IMG/VR virus record: IMGVR_UViG_3300042319_000910
Location: 1-32,178 of that record
DNA from: a virus
Reading direction: 5' to 3' (one strand)
Length of the DNA stretch: 32,178 bases
Part shown: positions 15,575-24,237 of the stretch, one piece after another
How positions within the stretch are numbered: the first letter of the stretch is position 1
Layout: each line of letters starts with the position of its first letter
The notes under the pieces: generated by a model
Databases searched by the model: none
Told to the model about the DNA's origin: nothing
What the model saw: only the letters and a program-made list of their open reading frames with translations
Made by a program: the position numbers and the translations under genes

Positions 15575-15627
15575 TAAAGAAAATGTCCAAAACACAAATT
15601 TGTTTATAAATAAGTGCTTTGGACATT
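15573..15627 (-). terminator. Intrinsic terminator between the EF-hand gene and the sheath gene
   Basis: The arms AATGTCCAAAGCAC (15627-15614) and GTGTTTTGGACATT (15595-15582) form a 14-bp stem with one G-U pair and an 18-nt AT-rich loop, followed by TTCTTTATATTT on the minus strand. It lies 24 nt after the 133-aa gene stop. Confidence 0.78.
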
Positions 15628-15651
15628 CAATATTATTGTAAGTAAATACTA

Positions 15652-16053
15652 TTATGCAGGTGCTCTCTCACCAGTAGGTTCAGGTGTAACACTACCAGAG
15701 GTAGGAGACCAAGGTAAATCGTTTTCAGTAACATCAATTCTACTGTATTTAACCTCATCTATTTGTCTTTGTATCATTTCGTTAATATGGTTCATATAAT
15801 TAGATGGACCTACTCCACTAACATAATCTTTAATCCATTCCAATACTATTTCTTCTGTCAAATCTTGATAGTCTATAAAACCATCACCATTTACATCTTT
15901 AGCTTCAAACGGAGTTGCTCCATGAAATATTCCAGTATTACCATCGGAATCCGTACCAGTTATTGTCCATTGAGTACCAACCACAATATTATTTAATGTA
16001 TCAGTATTTTGCTTTCTTAATGATGTCAATTTCCATTCGTATGTCAGTGCCAT
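15652..16053 (-). CDS. 133-aa virion-type protein with an EF-hand calcium loop
   Basis: Residues 53-64 read DVNGDGFIDYQD, a textbook EF-hand loop with acidic or Asn ligands at positions 1, 3, 5, 9 and 12, Gly at 6 and Ile at 8. The rest resembles small proteins common near the tail genes of marine T4-like phages: a beta start (YEWKLTSL), VVGTQWTITGTDSDGNTG, GATPF, then LTEEIVLEWIKDYV, a helix near the end and a terminal PW. In those relatives, as I remember them, the EF loop position holds a shorter non-calcium turn. The role is unknown. It has a private promoter box (19-nt leader) and terminator and lies directly before the sheath gene, suggesting a strongly expressed structural part. Confidence 0.78.
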   Translation of the reverse strand: MALTYEWKLTSLRKQNTDTLNNIVVGTQWTITGTDSDGNTGIFHGATPFEAKDVNGDGFIDYQDLTEEIVLEWIKDYVSGVGPSNYMNHINEMIQRQIDEVKYSRIDVTENDLPWSPTSGSVTPEPTGERAPA

Positions 16054-16072
16054 AATTTATTTGTTTATATGT

Positions 16073-16080
16073 TATAAATA
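16073..16080 (-). promoter_or_regulatory. Candidate late promoter box before the EF-hand gene
   Basis: TATTTATA on the minus strand, 19 nt before the ATG at 16053, in an intergenic gap of 42 bp. Confidence 0.45.
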
Positions 16081-16095
16081 TATATTTTTTTGTTT

Positions 16096-16527
16096 TTAAA
16101 CTTCTAATGAACCACTATAATAATCAGTAGTTAATAAATGTCTATATGCTTGTGCCATATGGTCTAATTCAGATGGTACTTCTAACATAAATCTACAATA
16201 ATGGTCCATACCAGCTGTTCCGATACTTACACCATATTTATTATCTCCTGCAATTGTACCAACAAATCCAACTGGTTTTGCATCATTATTTCTTGCAGCT
16301 TGGTCTTTCCAAATGGTAACAGCTATTGTTGCCACATATCCCGCTATCCAATAAACTTCAGTACCAGGAGATTCATCTCTAACTGTAAACCCATCTGGTC
16401 TAGACGTATCCACTGGTGGGGGAGTATCTGCCATTCTTTTTTCAATTGTTACGTTTGTAACTACATGATATGCATTAGGTACAATAACTCCAGTTCCAGG
16501 TATTTCAAAATCTTTAATTAGTGCCAT
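16096..16527 (-). CDS. Unrecognised 143-aa protein following the S74 fiber gene
   Basis: I do not recognise the family. It begins MALIKDFEIPGTGVIVPNAYHVV, followed by a Pro-rich loop at residues 34-46 (DTPPPVDTSRPDG). Strands VYWIAGYVATIAVTIWKDQAA and a helical C-terminus (ELDHMAQAYRHLLTTDYY) follow. The beta-rich start with an exposed loop suits a virion component. It starts 4 nt after the 2337-aa fiber stop with leader AATAATATG, so it is probably made with that fiber. It could be a fiber-associated or connector protein, but only its location suggests that. Confidence 0.75.
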   Translation of the reverse strand: MALIKDFEIPGTGVIVPNAYHVVTNVTIEKRMADTPPPVDTSRPDGFTVRDESPGTEVYWIAGYVATIAVTIWKDQAARNNDAKPVGFVGTIAGDNKYGVSIGTAGMDHYCRFMLEVPSELDHMAQAYRHLLTTDYYSGSLEV

Positions 16528-16531
16528 ATTA

Positions 16532-19500
16532 TTATCCTTTAATATTAAATATTAAATTATTTAAAATTTCTTTTAATTCTTTAATTTCTTCTGATTGTTT
16601 TTTTACAATTTCATTTTGCTCCTTAAATGCTTCAATAAATAATCCTGCAAGATTACCATATGCAACCGCATATTCATCTAAATCTTTCACATATGATACA
16701 ACTTCCGGAACAATTTCATTTACTTCTTGTGCAATTACACCCAATTGTCTTTTATCAGCACCACCATCAGGAATCGTATCATTTTCATTATAAATTTTAG
16801 TATAGTAAATACCTCTTAATTGTAAAACTTTATCCAAAGCGTTATCAACTGTAACAATATCCTTTTTCTTTCTTATATCCGAATAAGCTACGATATTGCC
16901 TGTTGCGTAAACACCACCATTACAATATATTGCATACCCTCCGGCGGTTGAGGATGTACCCATTCCAGTACAATTATTTCCCAATGAATGATAAAACACC
17001 CATCTACCATATCCCTCTATATAACATCCACCATTACCACTTCCATCAAACATATAGTAAGGTGAGTTACCAGTACCAATACTTAAACCATACCACCCAT
17101 TTCTATTACCATCAATTATCCATGAACCATATGACCTGTTACTTGGGTAGAAGTGTGCACCATTTATTCCAGAATATATTCCATGATGTCCAGTAAGATT
17201 TTGCCATGTATGCCAAAATGAATAGTTAGATGAACCACTCAATTGAATTAGAATACCACTCATATCATAATCAGAATATAATCTAACTCCTTCATATGAA
17301 CCAGCGTTTGCTCCAAACTTAAGACCTGTATGATATGCAATTCTTAAATCCGGATAAGGATAACCCCAACCACCACCTTCTTGGAAGATAGAGTATGCGT
17401 TTGTACCTTGTCCAGAGTTACCACCAACTCCAGTGAAATCTAAACGAGCTATTCTACAATAATCATTGAATTCACCAGAACTCAATTGAGAATATCCAGT
17501 TGGGTTACAATAATATGATGTATTAACTCCTTTATAAAAGGCGTTAGCCATTACATTTTTATTACCACCACCAGGTCCAATTCTTACTTCACCACCATCA
17601 TAGTAGTTTAATTCCAATGGGTCACCACCTCTACCATTTACAGTATCAAAATATCCGTTTCTACCAATAACGCCATATGAACTATCACCTTGCCAATATA
17701 AATTATAATAATATACTGCGTTTAAAGATGATGTTCCATCAGGATCTAAATAATATCCACCATTGTTTGAATCTCTAAATGATGTTGCCCATAATGCTGA
17801 TGTACTTGAATTATTATCATACATTGCAATCTTATACCAACCACTAGGGCTATTCCAGCTATATCTCCACCATAAGTTTGCATTCACACCACCAATCATC
17901 TGCCATCCGTATGCGTTACTACCATTACTCCAGTGGAATGTTTGAATACCAACGTGATGTGATGTATCACCCGGTCTATTTTGTGCACCAGTAGAACCCC
18001 AGCTATCAATAAATCCAGAACCCCATCCTAACATTTCATTGAAAGTATAAGAACCCCATCCCATATTACCAGTCCAATAAACTTGGTCTCCTGTTATGTA
18101 AGGTCTCCAGTAATTATATCTACCGGTTATACCAGTTTTAGCTTGCGTAGTTTGATTCCATCCATTAATATTTGAATCTCTATCTCCAGCAGGATTTAAA
18201 TAGTATCCAGTACTTTCATTATCACGATAATAAGTTGCATCTACATATTGTCTAAACCAAGCTCTTGATGAAATTGCTGCGAATGTTGTACCATAGTTCA
18301 TTATCAACATACCATGGTCATTCAAAAATCCAGCTTGTCCTCCCGCGTTTGGATGTGACCAAGCTATACCATACATATTGTTGGTAGCTGAGCCATCATT
18401 TGATATTTTATATGCATCACCCATCGCATATACCATTTGATATCTAGTTGATGTATAAACCCCAACTATACCAGACCCATAGTTATTATCAAGATACAAA
18501 TAGTTTCCAGAATAAATGTTGTATCCGTTAAGCCTTCCATTACTATACCAGTTTGTTTCACCATGAAATCTAATGTTCTGTCCACTATAATAGTTTAAGT
18601 ACATTTGCTTACTAGCACTTGCCGAGTCCAAATGTAAATTACCATCCGTTGAAATTACTTGTGCTTGATAACTACCAAGTTTATTACTTGCAGCACCTAC
18701 ATATAGATAAGCTCCCCAAGATGCATTTGGTCCATATAGTGTACCAGAGTTATCTCCATTTTGTACAGCCTCTCTAACATATGAATAGTTTCCAGATACA
18801 GCAAATGTTTTAATTGTTGAACCATTACTACTTTGAATTCTAAATCCAGTACCAGAGTATGCTCTAATTTCTTCCCAATCATCATCTGCGTTCCATAAGA
18901 AGTGATTTGTATCTCCGTTAGTTCTTAGATATAATCTTTGGTCATTCAAACCATAAGAACCAGTCATATTAATACCACCACTAATAGGAATTGCATAAGA
19001 ACCATAGTTTCCAGCATGCAACATTGCTCTCCATCCACTTTGCCAGTTTGTAGTACCATACCATCCGTATCTATGAAGAATTTCACCCTGATAGAAGTAA
19101 TATTGGTCATGTTGATGTCCACCTAATCCATAGTATTCAATTAATGTACCATATGAAGATGGTGCTCCACTTTGAGTGTAACTATCCCACATTCTAAATG
19201 ACATTGATTGAGTACCACTACCATTACCATGAGCTCCCCAACTATAATCCCATTCTCTATAAGGGAATGTTACTTGGTTTACTACTATTCTATTACTATT
19301 CCATAAATAAGTTGTATCATCTGAAACATAATATAATGGTGAACGGAAATTACCATTTACCGAATCTGGTGTTATCCATACAGTTTGGTCAGTCATTCTA
19401 ATTGTTGTAAAATTAGAGTTACCTTCTGTACCAGTATTCAAATCTATTCTTCTTGATGAACCTCTATTTGAGATAATCATTTTACCAGTACCATCATGAT

Positions 19501-22500
19501 TTAATGAGAAACCTTGAGCTGTATAAGCTGCATAAGTTCCAAATGATTGAGATGAGCCTCCCAAACCAATATATGCTCTATGTGTACCATTTTCAGTAAA
19601 GTCTGCTAAACCATATGTAGTTGAATCATTTAAATTTAATCTAACATTACCAGTAGTAAGATTATTAGTTAAAGTAGTTGTGCCAGCTGTAGTTAATGAA
19701 TTTATATTAGATGTACCTGCCGGGTCTGAATAGTATCCAGTATTATCTCTATCATAGAATCTATATGCGTATAAATCTCCAGCTAAAGTAAGAGTACCAC
19801 CATTAGATAATGCCATTATTTGAGTTGCCCCAGCATTATACCAATCATATGCACCATTACCAAAGTTTCTTAAACGAGATGTACCAGCATCTTGTATAAA
19901 TCCAGTATAATTAGAAGCATCTCCAATATTTAAACCAGTACTCCAACCAACACCAGCTGCACCACCTGCCCAAATACTTACTCTACCAGAAGAAATTGCA
20001 GCTGTGCCACTTAATACAGTTTGTCCACCATATACATAGAAAGGAACTGATGGTGAACCAGGAGAACCAACGGATACACCTGCTGTAAAGTTATTATATC
20101 CATTAAGGTATAACATGTTAGTATTCCAACCGCTATATCTCCCTATTGCTTGCCATCCAGTTAATTGTACAGTCGTATCACCACCACCTGCTACGTTTAA
20201 TGTAGGTCCAGCAAAATATCCATTACCACTTTCATTTACTGAAAATAATTCGTTTGATGCTTTTCTTGCATTGTTTCCAACTATAAATTTACTATCGGTT
20301 TGGTTATTATTAGAATCTATACTTACACGTACATCACCAGCACCAGCCATATAAAGTACATTACCAGATGAATTATCTTGTACAAGAATCACATCATATG
20401 TATTATCTCTATACAAACCAGCGGAAGTATCACTTAAATAAAATGCCCCTCCATTTCCACCAGAGTTTGCAATTACCTGATTGAATACAACGTTATCGGT
20501 TGTACGAACATTTTGGTTCATATTATAAGCATAAGGGTCACTTACACTATCCAATAGATATTTCCAACCAGTCCAAGAGTTACCACTATTAGTACTATAA
20601 TCACCAAAACGAACTCCTAAACGAGTACCACCATAAACAGAACTATATGGTGTATATAATTGTAACGAACCGCCACCACCAGAATAAGTTCTCATCATCA
20701 TTACAGACCCATAATTTGGAAATCCTTCTGTAGATGAAACGAATGCATTTGTTATGCCTTGTCCAAATGCTTGTGGTAAAGATGATGCACTCCAACCATA
20801 ATTAGCTAATGCATTTAATAGGTTAGCCGATGTTGCTACACCACTTAAGTTTGATGTTACGTTTACAAATGTTGGTGAATCGGTTGTTCTAAGATTTTGA
20901 TTCATTAAGTGAACTTCCGTAGCTCCCTGTCCAGTATCAACCGTAGCAAACGTTACTGCATCAGTTGTACGAACATTTTGATTCATTGCGTACAATTCAT
21001 TTGCACCTTGTCCAGTATTAACGGTTGCAAATGTTACACCATCAGTAGTTCTTACGTTTTGGTCCATTAAATAAACTTCGGTTGCTCCTTGTCCTGTGTT
21101 TAATGTACCACTAAGAACTACGTTACCACTTACGTTTACGTTATCATCAAATGACCATCTATCATTACCCTCATCCCAAATAAATTGTTTTGTTGCTGCA
21201 TTACCTCTCTTAACTTCTATACCAGCGTTTTCGGTTGGTGTGGTTGATGCTCCAATATCTGCGTTTAATGTAATGATATTATCACCTACATTTAAAGTTG
21301 TTGTATTAATATATGTTGTTGTACCACTTACAGTAAGGTCACCACTAATTGTAGCGTTACCAGTTACTGCTAATGTAGTTCCATCAAAAGTTAAATTTGA
21401 TTCAACAGTTCCGTTTGGCGCAGTTCCATTTAAAGTTATTACACCATTATTTGTTCCACCAGTTAATGATAATAATCCAGATGAACCAGATGTACCACGT
21501 GTTCCTGATGTGCCAGAAGTTCCTGATGTGCCAGAAGTTCCTGATGTACCGCTTGTGCCAGAAGTTCCCGAACTTCCACTTACACCAGATGTTCCTGATG
21601 TGCCACTACTTCCACTTGTTCCCGATGTGCCACTTGTACCAGATGTTCCTGATGTGCCACTTGTACCAGATGTTCCTGATGTACCTCTTGTGCCAGATGT
21701 TCCTGATGTGCCAGACGTTCCCGATGTTCCAGAAGTTCCGGATGAGCCACTAATACCAGATGTTCCCGAAGTTCCGCTTGTGCCAGAAGTTCCCGATGAA
21801 CCACTAACTCCAGAAGTTCCTGATGTACCAGATGTACCATTTGAACCTTGTGCCCCAGACGTACCACTTGTGCCAGACGTTCCTGATGTACCACTTGAAC
21901 CTTGTGCCCCCGATGTACCACTTGTGCCAGAAGTTCCTGATGTACCTCTACTTCCGCTTGTGCCAGAAGTTCCTGATGTACCAGACGTTCCTGATGTACC
22001 ATTTGAGCCGGATGAACCTTGTATTCCAGAAGTTCCTGATGTTCCAGAAGTTCCTGATGTTCCACTACTTCCACTTGTGCCAGACGTTCCTGATGTTCCC
22101 GATGAACCACCTGTGCCACTTGCTCCACTAGTACCACTACTTCCAGAAGTTCCTGATGTACCCCTACTACCTGATGTGCCGCTTGTACCGCTTGTGCCGC
22201 TTGTGCCACTTGTACCACTTGTACCACCAGCGCCACCAGCTCCACTTATACCAGATGTTCCAGAAGTTCCTGATGTACCAGAAGTTCCTGATGTGCCGCT
22301 TGTGCCACCACTTCCAGATGTACCACCACTTCCTGCAGTACCAGAACCTCCACCTGCTCCAGTTAGACCAGATGTTCCCGATGTACCACTTGTGCCAGAT
22401 GTACCGCTTGTGCCAGAAGTACCTCCACTTCCACCAGTTCCAGTTGAACCAGTTGGTCCTATTAATCCCGATGTACCAGACGTTCCCGATGAGCCACTAC

Positions 22501-23545
22501 TACCACTACTACCACTCACTCCACTACTTCCACTAGTACCAGATGACCCAGATGTACCAGATGACCCAGAAGTTCCCGATGAACCAGATGAACCATTTTG
22601 TCCTGATGTTCCTGATGTGCCAGAAGTTCCTGATGTGCCAGATGAACCGCTTGTACCAGAAGTTCCTGATGACCCAGAAGTTCCACGACTTCCTGATGTG
22701 CCAGAAGTTCCTGATGTGCCAGAAGTTCCTGATGTGCCAGATGTTCCTGATGTACCAGACGTTCCCGATGTACCAGAAGTTCCTGATGTGCCCCTTGTGC
22801 CGGATGTTCCTGATGTACCACTTGTGCCAGATGTTCCTGATGTGCCGGATGTTCCTGATGTGCCAGAAGTTCCTGATGTGCCAGAAGTTCCTGATGTGCC
22901 GCTTGTACCAGATGTACCAGATGATGCTGCAGATGTTTTTATACCTATTTTACCACTTACAGTATTATAAACTAAAACTTCTTGAGTTGTTAAATCTTGT
23001 TGTAGTGAACCAGTTCCAAATGTTAATGAACCAGTTATACCAACACTACCAGTAAATTCTTGCTTATCATTTTGTGCATCACCAAATTTGTTACTTCCAC
23101 TTGCGTAGATTATTGATGATGAAATATATGTTGCGAATAATTCAGTTGTATTTATTTTTCCAGTTACATTTAAGTTACCAGCAATATTTGTATTTGTGTT
23201 TACTTGTAATCCTAAATTTGGAGATATAATTGCTGTTGCAGAGCCTGATTTTAATCTGTCTAAATCCCCAATTGCACCAGCATTAATATTAAATAATCCA
23301 CCTCCATCACCTCTAAATAATGATGCTGTTATTGAACCACTAATTTGTGTGTTTCCTCTTATTTGCAAAGTAGAACCACCACCAGTTCCTATAATATTTG
23401 TCTGAACTGCGGATGCTGTAAAATTTCCTACAACACTTACAGATTCCGATGAAGCATTTATAATAGAGCTACCACTTACAAAAAGAGATATACTATTTAC
23501 ACTATTTAAATTTAAGCCATTTGGGTCTTTACCATTAAACTGCAT
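16532..23545 (-). CDS. Giant tail fiber, 2337 aa, with Gly-X-Y repeats and S74 C-terminal chaperone
   Basis: Residues 1-205 form a beta-rich N-terminal adhesion-type region with FRGDGGGLFNI and LKSGSATAIISPNLGL modules. About 207-690 is a Gly-Thr-Ser triplet stalk. Residues 690-760 hold SNLTFDGTTLAVTGN, a module also present in the other fiber. About 810-910 has tandem 27-residue repeats around GQGATEVYLMDQNVRTTD. Further on lie four Y-x-D/N-P modules such as TGYYLDPDGTSSLN. The end is a Peptidase_S74 intramolecular chaperone: Ser2222 in AYSDIRKKKD, with Lys at +5, LGVIAQEV, and a coiled coil (NEIVKKQSEEIKELKEIL). S74 domains trimerise, fold the preceding fiber and cut before the Ser, releasing about 116 residues. 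It is probably a receptor-binding fiber. Confidence 0.9.
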   Translation of the reverse strand: MQFNGKDPNGLNLNSVNSISLFVSGSSIINASSESVSVVGNFTASAVQTNIIGTGGGSTLQIRGNTQISGSITASLFRGDGGGLFNINAGAIGDLDRLKSGSATAIISPNLGLQVNTNTNIAGNLNVTGKINTTELFATYISSSIIYASGSNKFGDAQNDKQEFTGSVGITGSLTFGTGSLQQDLTTQEVLVYNTVSGKIGIKTSAASSGTSGTSGTSGTSGTSGTSGTSGTSGTSGTSGTSGTSGTSGTRGTSGTSGTSGTSGTSGTSGTSGTSGTSGTSGTSGSRGTSGSSGTSGTSGSSGTSGTSGTSGTSGQNGSSGSSGTSGSSGTSGSSGTSGSSGVSGSSGSSGSSGTSGTSGLIGPTGSTGTGGSGGTSGTSGTSGTSGTSGTSGLTGAGGGSGTAGSGGTSGSGGTSGTSGTSGTSGTSGTSGISGAGGAGGTSGTSGTSGTSGTSGTSGSRGTSGTSGSSGTSGASGTGGSSGTSGTSGTSGSSGTSGTSGTSGTSGIQGSSGSNGTSGTSGTSGTSGTSGSRGTSGTSGTSGTSGAQGSSGTSGTSGTSGTSGAQGSNGTSGTSGTSGVSGSSGTSGTSGTSGTSGISGSSGTSGTSGTSGTSGTSGTRGTSGTSGTSGTSGTSGTSGTSGTSGSSGTSGTSGVSGSSGTSGTSGTSGTSGTSGTSGTSGTRGTSGSSGLLSLTGGTNNGVITLNGTAPNGTVESNLTFDGTTLAVTGNATISGDLTVSGTTTYINTTTLNVGDNIITLNADIGASTTPTENAGIEVKRGNAATKQFIWDEGNDRWSFDDNVNVSGNVVLSGTLNTGQGATEVYLMDQNVRTTDGVTFATVNTGQGANELYAMNQNVRTTDAVTFATVDTGQGATEVHLMNQNLRTTDSPTFVNVTSNLSGVATSANLLNALANYGWSASSLPQAFGQGITNAFVSSTEGFPNYGSVMMMRTYSGGGGSLQLYTPYSSVYGGTRLGVRFGDYSTNSGNSWTGWKYLLDSVSDPYAYNMNQNVRTTDNVVFNQVIANSGGNGGAFYLSDTSAGLYRDNTYDVILVQDNSSGNVLYMAGAGDVRVSIDSNNNQTDSKFIVGNNARKASNELFSVNESGNGYFAGPTLNVAGGGDTTVQLTGWQAIGRYSGWNTNMLYLNGYNNFTAGVSVGSPGSPSVPFYVYGGQTVLSGTAAISSGRVSIWAGGAAGVGWSTGLNIGDASNYTGFIQDAGTSRLRNFGNGAYDWYNAGATQIMALSNGGTLTLAGDLYAYRFYDRDNTGYYSDPAGTSNINSLTTAGTTTLTNNLTTGNVRLNLNDSTTYGLADFTENGTHRAYIGLGGSSQSFGTYAAYTAQGFSLNHDGTGKMIISNRGSSRRIDLNTGTEGNSNFTTIRMTDQTVWITPDSVNGNFRSPLYYVSDDTTYLWNSNRIVVNQVTFPYREWDYSWGAHGNGSGTQSMSFRMWDSYTQSGAPSSYGTLIEYYGLGGHQHDQYYFYQGEILHRYGWYGTTNWQSGWRAMLHAGNYGSYAIPISGGINMTGSYGLNDQRLYLRTNGDTNHFLWNADDDWEEIRAYSGTGFRIQSSNGSTIKTFAVSGNYSYVREAVQNGDNSGTLYGPNASWGAYLYVGAASNKLGSYQAQVISTDGNLHLDSASASKQMYLNYYSGQNIRFHGETNWYSNGRLNGYNIYSGNYLYLDNNYGSGIVGVYTSTRYQMVYAMGDAYKISNDGSATNNMYGIAWSHPNAGGQAGFLNDHGMLIMNYGTTFAAISSRAWFRQYVDATYYRDNESTGYYLNPAGDRDSNINGWNQTTQAKTGITGRYNYWRPYITGDQVYWTGNMGWGSYTFNEMLGWGSGFIDSWGSTGAQNRPGDTSHHVGIQTFHWSNGSNAYGWQMIGGVNANLWWRYSWNSPSGWYKIAMYDNNSSTSALWATSFRDSNNGGYYLDPDGTSSLNAVYYYNLYWQGDSSYGVIGRNGYFDTVNGRGGDPLELNYYDGGEVRIGPGGGNKNVMANAFYKGVNTSYYCNPTGYSQLSSGEFNDYCRIARLDFTGVGGNSGQGTNAYSIFQEGGGWGYPYPDLRIAYHTGLKFGANAGSYEGVRLYSDYDMSGILIQLSGSSNYSFWHTWQNLTGHHGIYSGINGAHFYPSNRSYGSWIIDGNRNGWYGLSIGTGNSPYYMFDGSGNGGCYIEGYGRWVFYHSLGNNCTGMGTSSTAGGYAIYCNGGVYATGNIVAYSDIRKKKDIVTVDNALDKVLQLRGIYYTKIYNENDTIPDGGADKRQLGVIAQEVNEIVPEVVSYVKDLDEYAVAYGNLAGLFIEAFKEQNEIVKKQSEEIKELKEILNNLIFNIKG
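16535..16882 (-). other. Peptidase S74 / intramolecular chaperone domain
   Basis: The domain comprises the last 116 residues of the 2337-aa fiber. The cleavage Ser2222 lies in SDIRKKKDI, matching the family's S-D-x-R-x-K-x-x-I block, and QLGVIAQEVNEIVPEVV is the second conserved block. The C-terminal heptads form a trimeric coiled coil. Cleavage before the Ser is expected from the family. Confidence 0.88.
20870..21110 (-). repeat. Tandem 27-residue (81-nt) repeats in the S74 fiber
   Basis: Three consecutive copies share TGQGA-(T/N)-E-(V/L)-x-x-M-(D/N)-QN-(V/L)-RTTD. A fourth, partial copy (MNQNVRTTDNVVFNQV) lies about 400 bp further downstream in the gene, near 20490-20540. At DNA level the copies differ at many third positions. 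Confidence 0.75.
21475..22925 (-). repeat. Gly-X-Y (Gly-Thr-Ser) triplet repeat region of the S74 fiber
   Basis: Nine-base protein triplets coding Gly-Thr-Ser run for about 485 residues, varied by GSS, GAQ, GVS, GIQ, GSR and GTR. Glycine stays at every third position through most of the run. Synonymous codons vary between units. The long open frame on the opposite strand is a by-product of this composition. Confidence 0.92.
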
Positions 23546-23564
23546 TCCGTTTACCTTTTATTTT

Positions 23565-23897
23565 TTATGATACTTCTAATACTGAAACAACAACATCGGC
23601 AGAATTTGCTAATGATGATGTTACTGATATAAAATCATTTGCTCCTAAAACTAATTTTTGTTCTCCACCAACCAAAACAGTTGCACTACCTTGTGGTATC
23701 AATACATCTTTAACTAAATATACACATTTATTTTGAGTTGAATTTCTAACCATAGCACTTACTGAAATATTTTGTGATGCTGCATTTGCAACATTCACAC
23801 CAATTATCGTAGTTGTTATTGCTAATGGTGTTTGGTATGCAATTACGCCAGCCGTTCCTACCGAACCTGTAATACTATTTTTGAATGTGTTTGCCAT
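23565..23897 (-). CDS. Small beta-rich virion-type protein, 110 aa
   Basis: The protein of 110 residues begins MANTFKNSITGSVG and continues AITTTIIGVNVANAASQNISVSAMV, a Cys-Val-Tyr strand (NKCVYLVKDVLIPQG), GEQKLVLGANDFISV and a final DVVVSVLEV strand. This alternating pattern, with I-G-x-N-V-A-N and ending L-x-x-x-D-x-I-x-V, recurs in small beta-sandwich proteins of marine tailed phages placed near fibers or structural genes. No precise role is known to me. It sits 12 nt after the 92-aa gene and 19 nt before the S74 fiber gene and is probably part of the same message. Confidence 0.7.
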   Translation of the reverse strand: MANTFKNSITGSVGTAGVIAYQTPLAITTTIIGVNVANAASQNISVSAMVRNSTQNKCVYLVKDVLIPQGSATVLVGGEQKLVLGANDFISVTSSLANSADVVVSVLEVS

Positions 23898-23909
23898 TTT
23901 ATTTTATTT

Positions 23910-24188
23910 TTATCCTAATGCTATTGCAAATGCTAATGCAGTATCTAATACATCAACATTATCAACTCTAAATCCTCCTTGTGTTAAAAATATAGAACCA
24001 GTGATAACTTGAGAACCAGTTACAAATAATCTACTTGTTACATTTAAATTACTAAATGTAGCTTGCTCTACTTCAATAGTACCTTTAAATGAACCAGTAA
24101 TAGAGCCCGTAAATGAACCACTTAAATTAGCGTAAGCATTTGAAGCTTGTGAAATTGAGCCGGAAAATATGGGACTATGAATTATCAT
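23910..24188 (-). CDS. 92-aa fiber-like protein
   Basis: The protein is 92 residues, Ser/Gly/Thr-rich and beta-prone: SPIFSGSISQASNAYANLSG, then FTGSITGSFKGTIEVE and LFVTGSQVITGSIFLTQGGF. The GS-(I/F)-x-G-S-(F/I) alternation matches the N-terminal adhesion modules of the two giant fibers, so it may be a short relative that binds fibers or forms a short fiber tip. The final residues (VLDTALAFAIALG) are hydrophobic. A promoter box lies 26 nt upstream, making it the first gene of the unit containing the 110-aa gene and the S74 fiber. Function beyond that is unknown. Confidence 0.7.
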   Translation of the reverse strand: MIIHSPIFSGSISQASNAYANLSGSFTGSITGSFKGTIEVEQATFSNLNVTSRLFVTGSQVITGSIFLTQGGFRVDNVDVLDTALAFAIALG

Positions 24189-24196
24189 CTATATTA

Positions 24197-24218
24197 TATA
24201 CATTTCGTTATGTGTATA
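24197..24218. repeat. Short inverted repeat between promoter box and 92-aa gene start
   Basis: TATACA and TGTATA are separated by 10 nt, overlapping the downstream edge of the promoter box. It could be a hairpin or an operator, but six-base AT-rich arms also arise by chance. Confidence 0.25.
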
Positions 24219-24228
24219 AATATAAATA
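24215..24228 (-). promoter_or_regulatory. Candidate late promoter (two overlapping boxes) before the 92-aa gene
   Basis: TATTTATATTTATA on the minus strand contains two overlapping TATTTATA copies. The nearer one ends 26 nt before the ATG at 24188. Confidence 0.5.
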
Positions 24229-24237
24229 ATTTTCCTT

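Noticed and set aside
15605-15612. Another TATTTATA copy as a promoter
   Set aside because: It lies in the loop of the terminator hairpin after the EF-hand gene, about 100 nt from the sheath start, so I did not count it as a box.
21096-22970. 624-codon plus-strand frame rich in PDVPEVPDVP
   Set aside because: It is the antisense shadow of the Gly-Thr-Ser codons; it has no independent start context or promoter and disappears outside the repeat composition.
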